Origin: Hyphomicrobiales bacterium
Lineage (GTDB): Bacteria; Pseudomonadota; Alphaproteobacteria; Rhizobiales; Rhizobiaceae
Length of the DNA: 64,000 nt
Assembly (NCBI GenBank): GCA_900466475.1
Contig: UBMI01000003.1
Location: forward strand, 124,001-188,000
Direction: 5' to 3'
The notes below the pieces were generated by a model. It was not told where the DNA came from. It searched no databases and saw only the letters and a program-made list of their open reading frames with translations. Shown here piece after piece: positions 28,776 to 38,347 of the stretch (the stretch's first letter is position 1; every line of letters starts with the position of its first letter). The translations under genes were made by a program, and so were the position numbers.

Positions 28776-29213
28776 ATGAACCGTTTCAAGATCTTGGCTG
28801 CAGCAATGACGCTGGCGTTCACCTCCCCGGCGCTCGCCAGCGATGCAAAGTCTCCGATCATCGGCGCCTGGCGCATGACCGCACTGGAGGTCGGCGCTGC
28901 AGGCAATCTTCAGGCCATTCCATATTCAGCCCAGCTCGTGTTCACCCAAGGGGGCACCTTGTCGGTGCAGGCGATGAATCCAGATGCGAATGCCGCGGAC
29001 ACGCCCTACACCACGAAAGGATACGAGGCCTATTACGGCCCGGTTGAGATCGACGATGCCAAGAACATATTCGCGATCACCGTGGAGTCCTCTCTGGTCC
29101 GCGACCTGATCGGTCAGAGACTTGAGCGCAAGTTCGAGGTCACAGGTGACAAGCTGGTGATTTCCCCGGTCGATGCTGCAGAAGGTTGGCGCGTCAGCTA
29201 CGACCACTTCTGA
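28776..29213 (+). CDS. Secreted lipocalin-like protein
   Basis: 145 residues. Sec signal peptide MNRFKILAAAMTLAFTSPALA with an Ala-x-Ala cleavage site, then IIGAWRMTALEV, GGTLSVQAMNPD and YEAYYGPVEID, which match the lipocalin-like domain family found in rhizobial operons with oxidoreductases. It likely binds a small hydrophobic ligand in the periplasm (inference). Last gene of the operon; a hairpin follows at 29264. Confidence 0.75.
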   Translation: MNRFKILAAAMTLAFTSPALASDAKSPIIGAWRMTALEVGAAGNLQAIPYSAQLVFTQGGTLSVQAMNPDANAADTPYTTKGYEAYYGPVEIDDAKNIFAITVESSLVRDLIGQRLERKFEVTGDKLVISPVDAAEGWRVSYDHF

Positions 29214-29263
29214 AAGCTCGAGCCCTGCAGACGTTCTTCAGGAACCACCGTGTCTCGTCGACT

Positions 29264-29293
29264 GAATTGCCCCCCTGATGTGGCGGGCAATTC
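29264..29293. terminator. Perfect 9-bp inverted repeat between convergent genes
   Basis: GAATTGCCC and GGGCAATTC flank a 12-nt loop. It lies between the plus-strand lipocalin-like gene and the minus-strand DUF1330 gene, so a bidirectional transcription barrier is likely. No T-run follows on either strand, so intrinsic termination is uncertain. Confidence 0.4.
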
Positions 29294-29320
29294 ATATTGA
29301 AGTCCCGTAACCTTGCAGGC

Positions 29321-29591
29321 CTAGCTGACCCCGTCGATGATGAAGGAGCGATAGTCTGCGCCCCGACTGGTATTCGGGGCTGTCATAGAAGGCGCGCGCG
29401 GCATCCATGGTCGGGAAGCTGGCCATGACGACACCTTCGGGAACGGCGCCCTCGAGGGCATCCAGAGCGCCGTAGGCGGCAAGCATGGTCGCTCCCGATT
29501 CACCGAGCAGTGGCGTCACCAGTTCGGCATAAATCTGCAGTTCAGCGGCGTTCCGACTGCGCTCCCGAATAAAGATCGCGTAAGCGGTCAT
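29321..29591 (-). pseudogene. DUF1330 protein with C-terminal frameshift
   Basis: SD AAGGAG and ATG at 29591; MTAYAIFIRERSRNAAELQIYAEL and VVMASFPTMDAARAFYDSPEYQ are typical DUF1330. The frame breaks near 29380 and the family ending GADYRSFIIDGV follows in another frame, stopping at 29321. One base change would restore about 90 residues. It is placed directly after the decayed alcohol dehydrogenase, probably once cotranscribed. Confidence 0.75.
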
Positions 29592-29622
29592 AGCAAAATC
29601 TCCTTGAAAGTGAGCGAAATCG

Positions 29623-30470
29623 TCAGTTGCGAATAACGACCTTGCCGAAGACGTTTCGCTCCCAAGGCGGTCATAAGCTGAATGGGCATCCTCGAACGCA
29701 AAAACGCTTTCGATCACCGGACGGATCTGGTGCGCGGCGACGGCGCGATTCATCTCCTCCAGCTCGTTACGATTGCCGACACTGATGATTTTGTAGATAG
29801 CTTGGCTGAAGAACAGCTTCATGATATCGATTGCTTCGCCCTCCATTCCTAGCGCGCCGACGATCGAGACCTGGCCGCCTTCGCGGATCGAGCGAACGGA
29901 CTGGGCAATGGTTGCCGGTCCGCCGACCTCGACGATACGGTCGGCACCCAGGCCACCCGTCAGGTCACGCACCGGCTGGTGCCAGTCCGGGTTCTCGCGG
30001 TAGTTAATAAGCGCATCCGCACCGAGTGCCGGAGCTTCTCGAACTTGTCGCTGGACGACGTCGTGGCGATGACGCGCGCGCCGAGCGCCTTTGCGAACTG
30101 GATTGCGGAGATGGAAACGCCGCCCGTCCCCAGTGTTAGAACCGTATCACCAGGGCGACACCCGGTACCGCCGACCATGCGGTCAGGGCAGCGCATGGCA
30201 GTGTCGAAGCTTCCTCGAAGGTCAGATGATCGGGAACGGAGGTCAAAGCTTCCGCGCTGATCAAAAGGTGTTCCGTCAACCAGCCATCCTGCTCCATCTG
30301 GTACTGCTCGCGGTGGGGTGGGATGCGCCCCCCCGAACCAGTTCGTGAAGAAGCTGCTCATCACGCGGTCGCCAACGGCAAACCGCTGGACCCCGTCGCC
30401 GACAGCTTCGATGATACCTGCCCCATCCGACAGTGGCACATGGTTCTCGACGTTCCAGATGAATCGTGTC
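29623..30470 (-). pseudogene. NAD(P)-dependent zinc-type alcohol dehydrogenase, many frameshifts
   Basis: Pieces in order but in changing frames: VPLSDGAGIIEAVGDGVQRFAVGDRVMSSFFTNWF, GGTGCRPGDTVLTLGTGGVS with QFAKALGARVIATTSSSDKFEKLR, then (shift near 30025) ALGADALINYRENPDWHQPV, DLTGGLGADRIVEVGG and FAFEDAHSAYDRLGSE, then (shift near 29650) NVFGKVVIRN with a stop at 29623. The N-terminal ~50 residues are not recoverable. At least four lesions make this a true pseudogene rather than a single sequencing slip. Confidence 0.8.
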
Positions 30471-30780
30471 CCTGTATTTCATCGTCTGCCGCCACCTGCC
30501 TGGAGCAATGCCTGTTCTGCGCTTAGCGTGGCAGACGGCCGCGGCCGACGGGGCTCGCAGAAGTTCTGGGAGCCCCTTTGATTTACGAAGAGTGCGGCGA
30601 CCACGCCCGCGATATTTTGGCCTAATGGGCAGGGAGTTGTCAGCGAACCTGTCATAGATGCCGAAAGAAATTCTTTTCCGGCTTCCAAATTCATATGCCT
30701 GGACTCGCGTTCACCATCGATCGAATCTTGCTGACATAAACGCCGCCAGAACGCCTGGGGCGATGATGTGCAGAGGCGAT

Positions 30781-31959
30781 ATGTCTTTCCATTTTGACGT
30801 TCTTGATCCGCTCCTGGAAAAAGCTGCCGAGTTGCGTGCAGTATTTCACCTAGACGCGGTGGATCGCGACAAGCAAGGAGGAAGACCTCTCGAGCAGATC
30901 AGGATCCTGAAGGAAAGTGGCCTACCCTCCGCGCAAATTGCCAAAGCATATGGTGGGCAGGGAGCATCGTGGCTGACGATCCTTCGCATCGTGCGGGAAT
31001 TCGCCAAGACCGACGGGTCGCTCGCACATCTCTTCGGTTACCATCATCTGCCGCTGAACCTTATCCTCTTTCGCGGTTCGAATGCTCAAAAAGAGAAGTG
31101 GCTGAGCGGATCAGCTGCCGGCAACTGGATTTGGAGCAATTCCGGCAATGCCATGTCAAAGACGTCGACAGGCGAGAGAATTAAAGGCGGCTGGACAATC
31201 AACGGCAGCCGGCCCTTTTCCTCCGGCTCGCATATCGCCGACTATATCCAGATCTCATTCGAAAATTCAGCAGGTGAACGCCTGACCGCTGCGGTTCCAG
31301 CCGATCGTCCGGGCATCGTGATTGTGGACGACTGGGATGGCATCGGACAAAGACAGACCGGCAGCGGGACCGTCCATTTTCATGATCTGCGCATCGACGA
31401 TGATGAGATGATCAGTGCGCCTTCGGTGCCATTGACGCCTTATACGTCCCTCACCTCGCTGCTGCAGCAGAGCGTGCTTCTCAATGTGTTCGTCGGCAGC
31501 GCCCAGGGCATTCTGGAAGAAGGCCGCGAATATACGGTGGGCTCGTCCCGACCATGGATCTATTCCGGCGTTGAACGGCATATCGACGACCCCTGGATCA
31601 AACGCCAATATGGCGAGCTTTATATTCGTACGCTTGCGACAGCCGAACTTGCCGACAAGGCTGCTCGCAGCCTTGATGCCGCCTATATCCAAGGACCATC
31701 CTTGAGCCATGCCGATCGAGGTGCCGCCGCCATCGATATCGCCACGGCCAATCTTTATGCTGGCGAGGTCGGCCTTGCTGTTTCGAGTGAGGTGTTCGAG
31801 GTCATGGGCGCGCGCTCCGCCACGCAGGCCAACGGCTTCGACCGTTTCTGGCGCAATGTCCGCACCCACACACTCCACAACCCCGCCGAATACAAGAAGC
31901 GCACGGTCGGCGCTTTCGTGCTGACCGGCGAATTTCCCGTGCCGGCCATCTACCGCTGA
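30781..31959 (+). CDS. Acyl-CoA-dehydrogenase-fold flavin monooxygenase (SfnB/DszC-like)
   Basis: 392 residues from ATG 30781 (SD AGAGG), preferred to an upstream ATG at 30658 that adds an atypical tail. It has the acyl-CoA dehydrogenase fold of DszC/SfnB-type FMN-dependent enzymes (FGYHHLPLNLIL; NGSRPFSSGSHIADY; DDWDGIGQRQTGSG; SGVERHIDDPWIKRQYGELY). Such proteins oxidise sulfones, amines or similar compounds with reduced flavin. It is first in a cluster with an LLM monooxygenase, DUF3088 and a paralogue. Confidence 0.8.
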   Translation: MSFHFDVLDPLLEKAAELRAVFHLDAVDRDKQGGRPLEQIRILKESGLPSAQIAKAYGGQGASWLTILRIVREFAKTDGSLAHLFGYHHLPLNLILFRGSNAQKEKWLSGSAAGNWIWSNSGNAMSKTSTGERIKGGWTINGSRPFSSGSHIADYIQISFENSAGERLTAAVPADRPGIVIVDDWDGIGQRQTGSGTVHFHDLRIDDDEMISAPSVPLTPYTSLTSLLQQSVLLNVFVGSAQGILEEGREYTVGSSRPWIYSGVERHIDDPWIKRQYGELYIRTLATAELADKAARSLDAAYIQGPSLSHADRGAAAIDIATANLYAGEVGLAVSSEVFEVMGARSATQANGFDRFWRNVRTHTLHNPAEYKKRTVGAFVLTGEFPVPAIYR

Positions 31960-31970
31960 AAGGATATTCC

Positions 31971-33329
31971 ATGGCAAGACGCAAGGACCAGATCAAGCTC
32001 GGCGCCTTCCTGCTCTTCACCGGCCACCATGTCGCCGCCTGGCGCCATCCGCAGGCCTCGGTCGGGATTGACTTCGAAAACTATCTCGAACTCGCCCGTC
32101 TTGCCGAGGCCGCAAAATTCGATGCAATCTTCTTTGCCGACGGCGTGGCGGCCAGGTTGAAGGACGTGGAGGCGGCAAGCCGCAAGGCCCATAGTGGCAT
32201 CTATCCCTTCGAGCCGATCACATTGCTTTCCGCACTTTCCTCGGTCACCCGCAATATCGGCTTGATCGCCACCGCTTCGACGAGTTTTTCCGATCCGTTT
32301 AACCTCGCACGGCAGTTCGCCTCCCTCGACCGATTGAGCGGCGGTCGAGCCGGATGGAACCTTGTCACATCCTCCGATCCCGACGCAGCCTATAATTTCG
32401 GACACGATGCGCAGATCCTGCATGCCGACCGTTATGAGCGCGCCGAAGAATTCGCCGATGTCGTGCTCGGCCTCTGGGACAGTTTCGAGGACGATACCTT
32501 CATCCGCGACAAGTCGTCGGGCCGCTATTTCGATCCCGGCAAGCTCCACAGGCTCGATCACAGCGGCAAGCATTTCAAGGTGCGTGGCCCGCTCAACATT
32601 CCCCGCTCACCCCAGGGACGGCCGGTCGTCGTGCAGGCGGGTGCCTCCGAGCCCGGCAAGGAACTGGCGGCCCGCACGGCAGAAGCCATTTTTGCCGCCC
32701 AGATGACCCTTGAGGAAGCGGTTGCCTTTTATGCCGACGTCAAAGGACGGCTCGGCAAATTCGGGCGCTCGCATGACGATCTGAAGATCCTGCCCGGTAT
32801 TTTCCCTGTCGTCGGGAGAACGGAATCGGAGGCACAGGAGAAGTTCGAAGCGCTGCAAGCACTCATTCAGCCCGAAGTTGGACTGAACCTCATCTCGCAG
32901 CTGTCGGGCGTCGATCTATCTGCCTATCCGCTGGACGGACCTGTACCCGACAACCCCCCGGCGACCAATGCGGGCAAAAGCCGCCAAGCGCTGGTGCTCG
33001 ATCTTGCGCGACGTGAAAATCTGACCATCCGTCAGCTCTATTTGCGCATCGCCGGCGCCCGCGGTCACTGGCAGGTGGTCGGAACTCCGGTTCAGATCGC
33101 CGATGTGCTCGAAGAACGTTTCGAAAACTATGGAGCCGATGGCTTCAATATCATGGCGCCGCTGATGCCGGGCGGGCTTGCAGACTTCATCGAACTCGTC
33201 GTCCCGGAACTGCGCCGCCGCGGCCTCTTCCGGACGGAATATGAAGGCTCGACGCTGCGCGACAATCTGGGGCTCAAGCGCCCGACGAACCGCTTTGTTG
33301 ACGCGGGCAATGCCGCTGCGGCGGAATAA
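31971..33329 (+). CDS. LLM-class flavin-dependent monooxygenase (NtaA/SnaA/DszA-like)
   Basis: 452 residues. It has the TIM-barrel luciferase-like pattern of the NtaA/DmoA subgroup: KLGAFLLFTGHHVAAWRHP, FDAIFFADGVA, LDRLSGGRAGWNLVTS and VVQAGASEPGKELAARTAEAIF. These enzymes use FMNH2 to attack organosulfur, nitrilotriacetate or long-chain substrates. It follows the SfnB-like gene by 11 bp; no flavin reductase gene is seen in the cluster, so one from elsewhere would be needed. Confidence 0.85.
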   Translation: MARRKDQIKLGAFLLFTGHHVAAWRHPQASVGIDFENYLELARLAEAAKFDAIFFADGVAARLKDVEAASRKAHSGIYPFEPITLLSALSSVTRNIGLIATASTSFSDPFNLARQFASLDRLSGGRAGWNLVTSSDPDAAYNFGHDAQILHADRYERAEEFADVVLGLWDSFEDDTFIRDKSSGRYFDPGKLHRLDHSGKHFKVRGPLNIPRSPQGRPVVVQAGASEPGKELAARTAEAIFAAQMTLEEAVAFYADVKGRLGKFGRSHDDLKILPGIFPVVGRTESEAQEKFEALQALIQPEVGLNLISQLSGVDLSAYPLDGPVPDNPPATNAGKSRQALVLDLARRENLTIRQLYLRIAGARGHWQVVGTPVQIADVLEERFENYGADGFNIMAPLMPGGLADFIELVVPELRRRGLFRTEYEGSTLRDNLGLKRPTNRFVDAGNAAAAE

Positions 33330-33339
33330 GGAGAAACCT

Positions 33340-33681
33340 ATGAGCCACGACAAGCTTTATCTCATCGAACCGGGGTTTTCCGATCCCAAGAAACCGGGCG
33401 TCAGCTTCGTCTGCCCCTATTGCAACGCCATCGAGGGGCTTTTGGCGTCATACCCCGACCTCGCGCGCAAGATCGAGGTCGAAAGGATCCCCTTTCCCCG
33501 ACCGCGCGTAAGCGTAATTGGTGCCGTCGGCGAGGATAACCAGTCGTTGCCCGTACTCATTCTGGCCGAAAACGCACCGGCAGATGCCGAAGACTGGAAT
33601 GGTACGCGTTTCGTCAACAAGACTGACCGCATCCTCGAACTGCTTGCCGAGCGCCATGGCTTCCCCCGGCTCCACAACTGA
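33340..33681 (+). CDS. DUF3088 thioredoxin-like protein
   Basis: 113 residues with SD AAGGAG. KLYLIEPGF...FVCPYCNAIEGLLASYP has a CPYC motif in thioredoxin-like position, family DUF3088. Family members are found beside organosulfur and flavin monooxygenase genes, so a redox or carrier role in this pathway is plausible; none is proven. It is 10 bp after the LLM gene. Confidence 0.78.
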   Translation: MSHDKLYLIEPGFSDPKKPGVSFVCPYCNAIEGLLASYPDLARKIEVERIPFPRPRVSVIGAVGEDNQSLPVLILAENAPADAEDWNGTRFVNKTDRILELLAERHGFPRLHN

Positions 33682-33693
33682 AAGAGGAGCACG

Positions 33694-34629
33694 ATGAGCG
33701 TCAAGCCTGGAATATTCGAGCCGGATCAACCGGAGCCGATCCCAAACCCGCCTGCCCTCTTCGAAACGAATCAAGACAATCCCTATTTCGCCAAGGCCGC
33801 CGAGCTCACGGAGATCTTCGCTCGTGATGCTGTCGAACGCGACCAGGTCGGTGGCCGACCGTCCGAGCAGATCAGGCTTCTCCGGGAGAGCGGCCTCGTC
33901 AATCTTTTGATCCCGAAGGAATTCGGCGGTGAGGGGCAGCCCTATTCGACCGCGCTCAAGGTTCTGCGTGAATTTTCCAAGGTTGACGGCTCGCTTGGTC
34001 ACCTCTTCGGCTATCACTTCAGCCCGCTCATGAACGCCACCACGACCGGCGACGCGCGTTCGCAGGAAATCTTGCGGCGGTCGGCTCATGGACGCTGGTT
34101 CTGGGGCAACACGACCAACAGCTTTTCGAAGAGCCTGTTCGGCAGAAAGACGGCCAGTGGCGTCGTGCTGAACGGCTTTCGACCCTTCGCCTCCGGTTCG
34201 CATGTCGCCGACTACCTTATGGTCGCCTGGGAGGACGAAGACACCAACCAGCGCAGCTTTGCCTATATTCCGGCCGATCGCGCGGGGATTACGATCGCCG
34301 ACGACTGGGACGGCATCGGCCAACGCCAGACGGGCAGCGGCAGGGTCTTCTACAAGGATGTCTCGATCGACAATGCCGAGATCCTGACCGAACGCCCGTG
34401 CGACCCGATCGCACTTCTGGCGCCCCAGCAGCAGCAAAGCGTGCTCCTCAACGTCTTTATCGGCACCGCCCAGGGCGCGCTTGCGGCGGCCCGCGACTAT
34501 ACGGTCAGGAAATCACGGCCCTGGATTTATTCCGGTGTCGAACGACACGTCGACGATCCCTGGATCAAGCGGCAATACGGCGAGCTCTGGACGAAGGTGC
34601 AGGCGGCGACCGCGCGATCAGCGGGCTGA
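33694..34629 (+). pseudogene. Second SfnB/DszC-like gene, C-terminally truncated
   Basis: 311 residues, colinear with the paralogue at 30781 through DPWIKRQYGELW, after which about 85 residues, including the last helix pair, are replaced by TKVQAATARSAG and a stop. In the paralogue this region contains the FWRNVRTHTLHNP block needed for the flavin site and tetramer. The gene has its own SD (AAGAGGAG). It is likely inactive unless assembled with the intact paralogue. Confidence 0.7.
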
Positions 34630-34773
34630 ATACTCATGTTTGACAGTGCACCGTTACGCTGCACGCAACAGTGGTTGGAACCGCTTCGCGTGGTGAGCTC
34701 ATTCCGTAACGGAACGCATAGTCGGATAGGCCTGCTCAAACCTCCGGGTTACGGAGTCCTGTCGAGACATTCT

Positions 34774-35697
34774 TCAGTCCTGAGGCGGTCTCTCAACGTG
34801 GCTGCCGCGCCGAACGTCCTTGATGAGATCGACGAACCGCCGCAGTTTGGCGGGGATGTTTCGTCTTCCGGGATAATAGAGGCAGAGCCCCGGATAGGGT
34901 GGGGTCCAGTCGGCAAGAACCTGCTCCAGCCGTCCAGCAACGACGTCCTCTGATACCTGCCATTCATTCAGATAGGCGAGTCCGGCTCCGTCGCGGGCCG
35001 CCCGGAGCATCAGGTCGCTGTCATCGAGCGTGAGCTTGCCAGGAACGTCGAGCATGAAGCTCTCGCCTCGCTTTTCGAACTCCCAGCGATAGAGCGTGCC
35101 GCTCGCCATTCTGGCCCGAATGCACTCGTGGTTCTGAAGATCTGCCGGAACCTGCGGCTTTCCATGCTGCCGGAAATATTCGACCGAACCGATGATGGCC
35201 GGACGGACGCTGTCGCCGATCGGAACGACGACCATGTCGGGGGGAACGGCTTCCCGAATCCTGATCCCCACGTCAAAACCCTTGGCATTGACATCGACCA
35301 GCGCGCCCTCCGTGACAATCTCCACCGCCATCTGCGGGTTTCTCCGCATGTATTCCAGGATCAGCGGCGTCAGGATCATTCGGGTCGCACCGACCGACGT
35401 GTTGATGCGCAGGGTACCGGTGGCTTCCGCACGATGCTCGTCGACATGCTCAACGGCGTTGCGAATGGCCTCCAGCGCCGGGCCAACGCTCGCCACGAAC
35501 TGCTCGCCCGCGGCGGAAAGGACCACGCTCCGCGTCGATCGGTTGAATAGTCTGACGCCCATGCGCGCTTCCAGCGCGGCGATCTGCTGGCTGAGCGAAG
35601 ACGACGAGATCCCAAGCTCGCGCGCGGCGGCCCGAAACCCGCCACGGGAAGAGACCGCGAGAACTGCTTCGAGTTCGGCGAGCGAGCCACGCATCAT
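34774..35697 (-). CDS. LysR-family regulator
   Basis: 307 residues, start at 35697 (MMRGSLAELEAVLAVSSRGGFRAAARELGISSSSLSQQ). The effector domain follows from about 88. It diverges from the aldehyde dehydrogenase gene with 95 bp between the starts containing repeated TTATCAG sites. It probably autoregulates and activates that gene. Effector unknown, likely an aldehyde or aromatic. Confidence 0.87.
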   Translation of the reverse strand: MMRGSLAELEAVLAVSSRGGFRAAARELGISSSSLSQQIAALEARMGVRLFNRSTRSVVLSAAGEQFVASVGPALEAIRNAVEHVDEHRAEATGTLRINTSVGATRMILTPLILEYMRRNPQMAVEIVTEGALVDVNAKGFDVGIRIREAVPPDMVVVPIGDSVRPAIIGSVEYFRQHGKPQVPADLQNHECIRARMASGTLYRWEFEKRGESFMLDVPGKLTLDDSDLMLRAARDGAGLAYLNEWQVSEDVVAGRLEQVLADWTPPYPGLCLYYPGRRNIPAKLRRFVDLIKDVRRGSHVERPPQD

Positions 35698-35710
35698 TGT
35701 CCGTAACTCC

Positions 35711-35775
35711 TTATCAGCCTGAGCGCTTTTCGCGAGCTTATCAGGACAATGGAGAAATGCCAGATAAGCCTGACA
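35711..35775. promoter_or_regulatory. TTATCAG repeats in LysR/ALDH divergent promoter
   Basis: TTATCAG occurs at 35711-35717 and 35738-35744 (27 bp apart, same orientation), each with adjacent CCTGA or GGAC, and the reversed form GATAAGCCTGA lies at 35763-35773. Repeated half-sites of this kind between divergent genes fit a LysR regulator. Assignment to the adjacent LysR is inference. Confidence 0.45.
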
Positions 35776-35792
35776 GTCGAAAGGAGTTAGAC

Positions 35793-37208
35793 ATGCGCAA
35801 CATCGACAAGATCTATATCGACGGTCAGTTCGTCACACCGAAGGGAACCGAAACGGGCGATCTTCATAATCCGTCCACTGAAGAGAAGATCGGTACGGTC
35901 CGGCTTGCCGGCGTAGAAGACGCACAGGAAGCCATCGCCGCGGCAAAACGCGCCTTCCCTGCGTTCTCACGCACGTCAAAGGCCGAACGCATCGATATGC
36001 TGAAGCGCTTGAACGCCGCGGTCGCCGCGCACGTTACCGATCTCACCGAAGCAATGGCGCTCGAATATGGCGCTCCGCAGACCTTCACGCGCTTTGCTAT
36101 TCCTCATGCTGCTTCGAGCTTTCTCACCATGGCGTCCGTCCTGGAGGACTACGAATTCGAGCGCCAAATGGGCCGCGCGCGGGTGGTCATGCAGCCGTCT
36201 GGTGTTGCCGCGGCCATCACGCCCTGGAACAGCAATATCGGCTTCATCACCTCGAAGCTCGCAACCGCCATCGCCGCTGGTTCGAGCATCGTCATCAAGC
36301 CCAGCGAGATGAGCGCGATCCAGACGCAGATCTTGACGGAGTGCCTTCATGAAGCGGGTTTGCCGAAAGGCGTGTTCAACATCATCAATGGCTATGGCAA
36401 TGTCGTCGGCGCGGAACTCAGCCGGCATCCTGATATCGCAAAAGTGACTTTCACCGGCTCCACCGCGGTCGGCCGGGAAATCCTACGCAACGCGGCTGAT
36501 ACCTTCAAGCGCGTAACCCTGGAACTTGGCGGCAAGGGTCCAAACATCATTCTCGACGATGCAGATCTGAATGTTGTCATTCCCGCCGTTTTGCGGATGG
36601 GCTTCATCAACAGTGGCCAGGCCTGCATTGCCGGTACTCGTATTCTGGTTCCGAACCAGTTGCTCGACGACGTCCTGGACAGGCTGAAACAGGAGATCGA
36701 GACGTTCAAGGTCGGCGCTCCGAGCGATCCGGACGCGATGATCGGACCGATGGTCAGCCGCAAGCAGTACGATCGCGTCCAGTCCTACATCGAACTGGGA
36801 ACGCAGGAAGGCGCCCGTCTCCTGACGGGTGGCCTGGGCCGGCCCGCAGGTCTGGATCGTGGCTGGTTTACGAAGCCGACGATCTTTTTCGGCGTGGACA
36901 ACCAGATGCGGATCGCACGCGAAGAGATCTTCGGACCGGTCCTCTCGGTCATCGCCTACCGCGACGAGGACGAAGCCGTGTCCATCGCAAACGACACCCC
37001 ATACGGCCTCCAGGCCTATCTGCATGGCACCGACTCCGCACACATGCAGGCGCTTGCGGATCGATTGGACAGCGGGCGGGTGGTCATCAACGGCGCGCCG
37101 CATGAGCCGCTCGCGCCCTTTGGCGGCTTCAAGCAGTCAGGGATCGGTCGTGAATACGGCGTGTTCGGCCTCGAGGCGTTTCTGGAGCCGAAAGCCGTCA
37201 TTGCGTGA
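35793..37208 (+). CDS. NAD(P)-dependent aldehyde dehydrogenase
   Basis: 471 residues from ATG 35793 with SD AAGGAG. Catalytic residues are in place: Asn146 (TPWNSN), Glu244 (LELGGKGP) and Cys278 (GQACIAG). The ending FGGFKQSGIGREYG is typical. It oxidises an aldehyde to the acid; the substrate is unknown. Regulation by the divergent LysR is likely. It converges with a quinone reductase gene 37 bp downstream. Confidence 0.9.
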   Translation: MRNIDKIYIDGQFVTPKGTETGDLHNPSTEEKIGTVRLAGVEDAQEAIAAAKRAFPAFSRTSKAERIDMLKRLNAAVAAHVTDLTEAMALEYGAPQTFTRFAIPHAASSFLTMASVLEDYEFERQMGRARVVMQPSGVAAAITPWNSNIGFITSKLATAIAAGSSIVIKPSEMSAIQTQILTECLHEAGLPKGVFNIINGYGNVVGAELSRHPDIAKVTFTGSTAVGREILRNAADTFKRVTLELGGKGPNIILDDADLNVVIPAVLRMGFINSGQACIAGTRILVPNQLLDDVLDRLKQEIETFKVGAPSDPDAMIGPMVSRKQYDRVQSYIELGTQEGARLLTGGLGRPAGLDRGWFTKPTIFFGVDNQMRIAREEIFGPVLSVIAYRDEDEAVSIANDTPYGLQAYLHGTDSAHMQALADRLDSGRVVINGAPHEPLAPFGGFKQSGIGREYGVFGLEAFLEPKAVIA

Positions 37209-37245
37209 CGATCGCTAACTTGGACCGGCAATCGAACCGCTCGGG

Positions 37246-38241
37246 TCAGGCGTCTGAAAGTCGGACCAGGACCTTGCCGACAGCCTTGCCGCTCTCCTGG
37301 AACTCGTGCGCATCGGTCACTGCATCGAGGGCATATGTTTTCGCGATCTGCGGAACGTATGCCCCCGACGCGGCGCAGGCCGAAATCTCCTCAGTTGCGT
37401 GACGCATCGCCGCTTCCGGCATGGTGTACACGTAGACGAAACGGAATGAGAAACCTCCGAGCAGCGCCGGGAAAAACGGTATTGTAAGCTTAGCATCCGA
37501 TGATTCCGTCGAATAGGCCGAGACGACGCCGTCGCGGGCCAGACAAAAGATTGCCACTTCGATATTGGCGGAGATATCGACATCCACGATACGGTCGACG
37601 CCGTGGCCGCCCGTGGCCGATCGTATGGCCTGCGGCACGTCTTCCTGGTGCCTGTTGATGACAAGATCGACCCCTGCGGCTCGCGCGACCTCCGCCTGCT
37701 GCTCGCGGCTCACTGTCGCCGCCACCCACGCGCCCGCCCATTTCGCAAGCAGGATCGCCGCGTTGCCGACCGCACCGGCACCACCCTGCACCAGAACCCG
37801 TTTGCCGCGCAGGTCACCATCGGCGAACAGGCAGCGATGCGCCGTCATCGCAGGAACGCCGAGCGATGCTCCGATCTCAAAGGGCACGTTCTCGGCCAGC
37901 CTGACGGCCTGCGCGGACGGCACGACGACGAATTCCGCAGCGGTCCCGAAGGCGCGGTTCCATTGCGCCATGTAGATCCACACGCGCTCTCCGATCAGTG
38001 TATCAGCAACGCCAGGGCCGACGGCGTCGATCACGCCCGCGCCGTCCTGATGCGGTACGATCCGTCCGAATGGCATGGCCTTGCCGCCGAAGCCGGTTCT
38101 CGTCTTGATGTCGGAAGGATTAATACCGGAGGCGATCACCCTCACCCGGACCTCACCGGCGCGGGGCTGTGGATCGGGCAAGTCGGCGACAACAAGCACC
38201 TCTCTCGCAGCTCCTTGTTTCTCGTAAAACGCAGCGCGCAT
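37246..38241 (-). CDS. NADPH:quinone reductase-like zinc-independent MDR oxidoreductase
   Basis: Start chosen at 38241 (MRAAFYEKQG); the frame is open further up to 38268. 331 residues with the MDR fold: QDGAGVIDAVG, VLVQGGAGAVGNAAILLAKWAG for NADPH binding, no catalytic Zn ligands in the usual places, as in quinone oxidoreductases. The HxlR regulator is divergently transcribed 106 bp away and is likely to control it. Confidence 0.86.
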   Translation of the reverse strand: MRAAFYEKQGAAREVLVVADLPDPQPRAGEVRVRVIASGINPSDIKTRTGFGGKAMPFGRIVPHQDGAGVIDAVGPGVADTLIGERVWIYMAQWNRAFGTAAEFVVVPSAQAVRLAENVPFEIGASLGVPAMTAHRCLFADGDLRGKRVLVQGGAGAVGNAAILLAKWAGAWVAATVSREQQAEVARAAGVDLVINRHQEDVPQAIRSATGGHGVDRIVDVDISANIEVAIFCLARDGVVSAYSTESSDAKLTIPFFPALLGGFSFRFVYVYTMPEAAMRHATEEISACAASGAYVPQIAKTYALDAVTDAHEFQESGKAVGKVLVRLSDA

Positions 38242-38347
38242 GACACACCTCCAATCAACTCGCTCCAACTAGGCGCGCCACGGGCGATCTTGCAAGTAGG
38301 CAACAGTTCCGCCTATAGGGATAGAAAGTACACCATTGGAGACCAGG

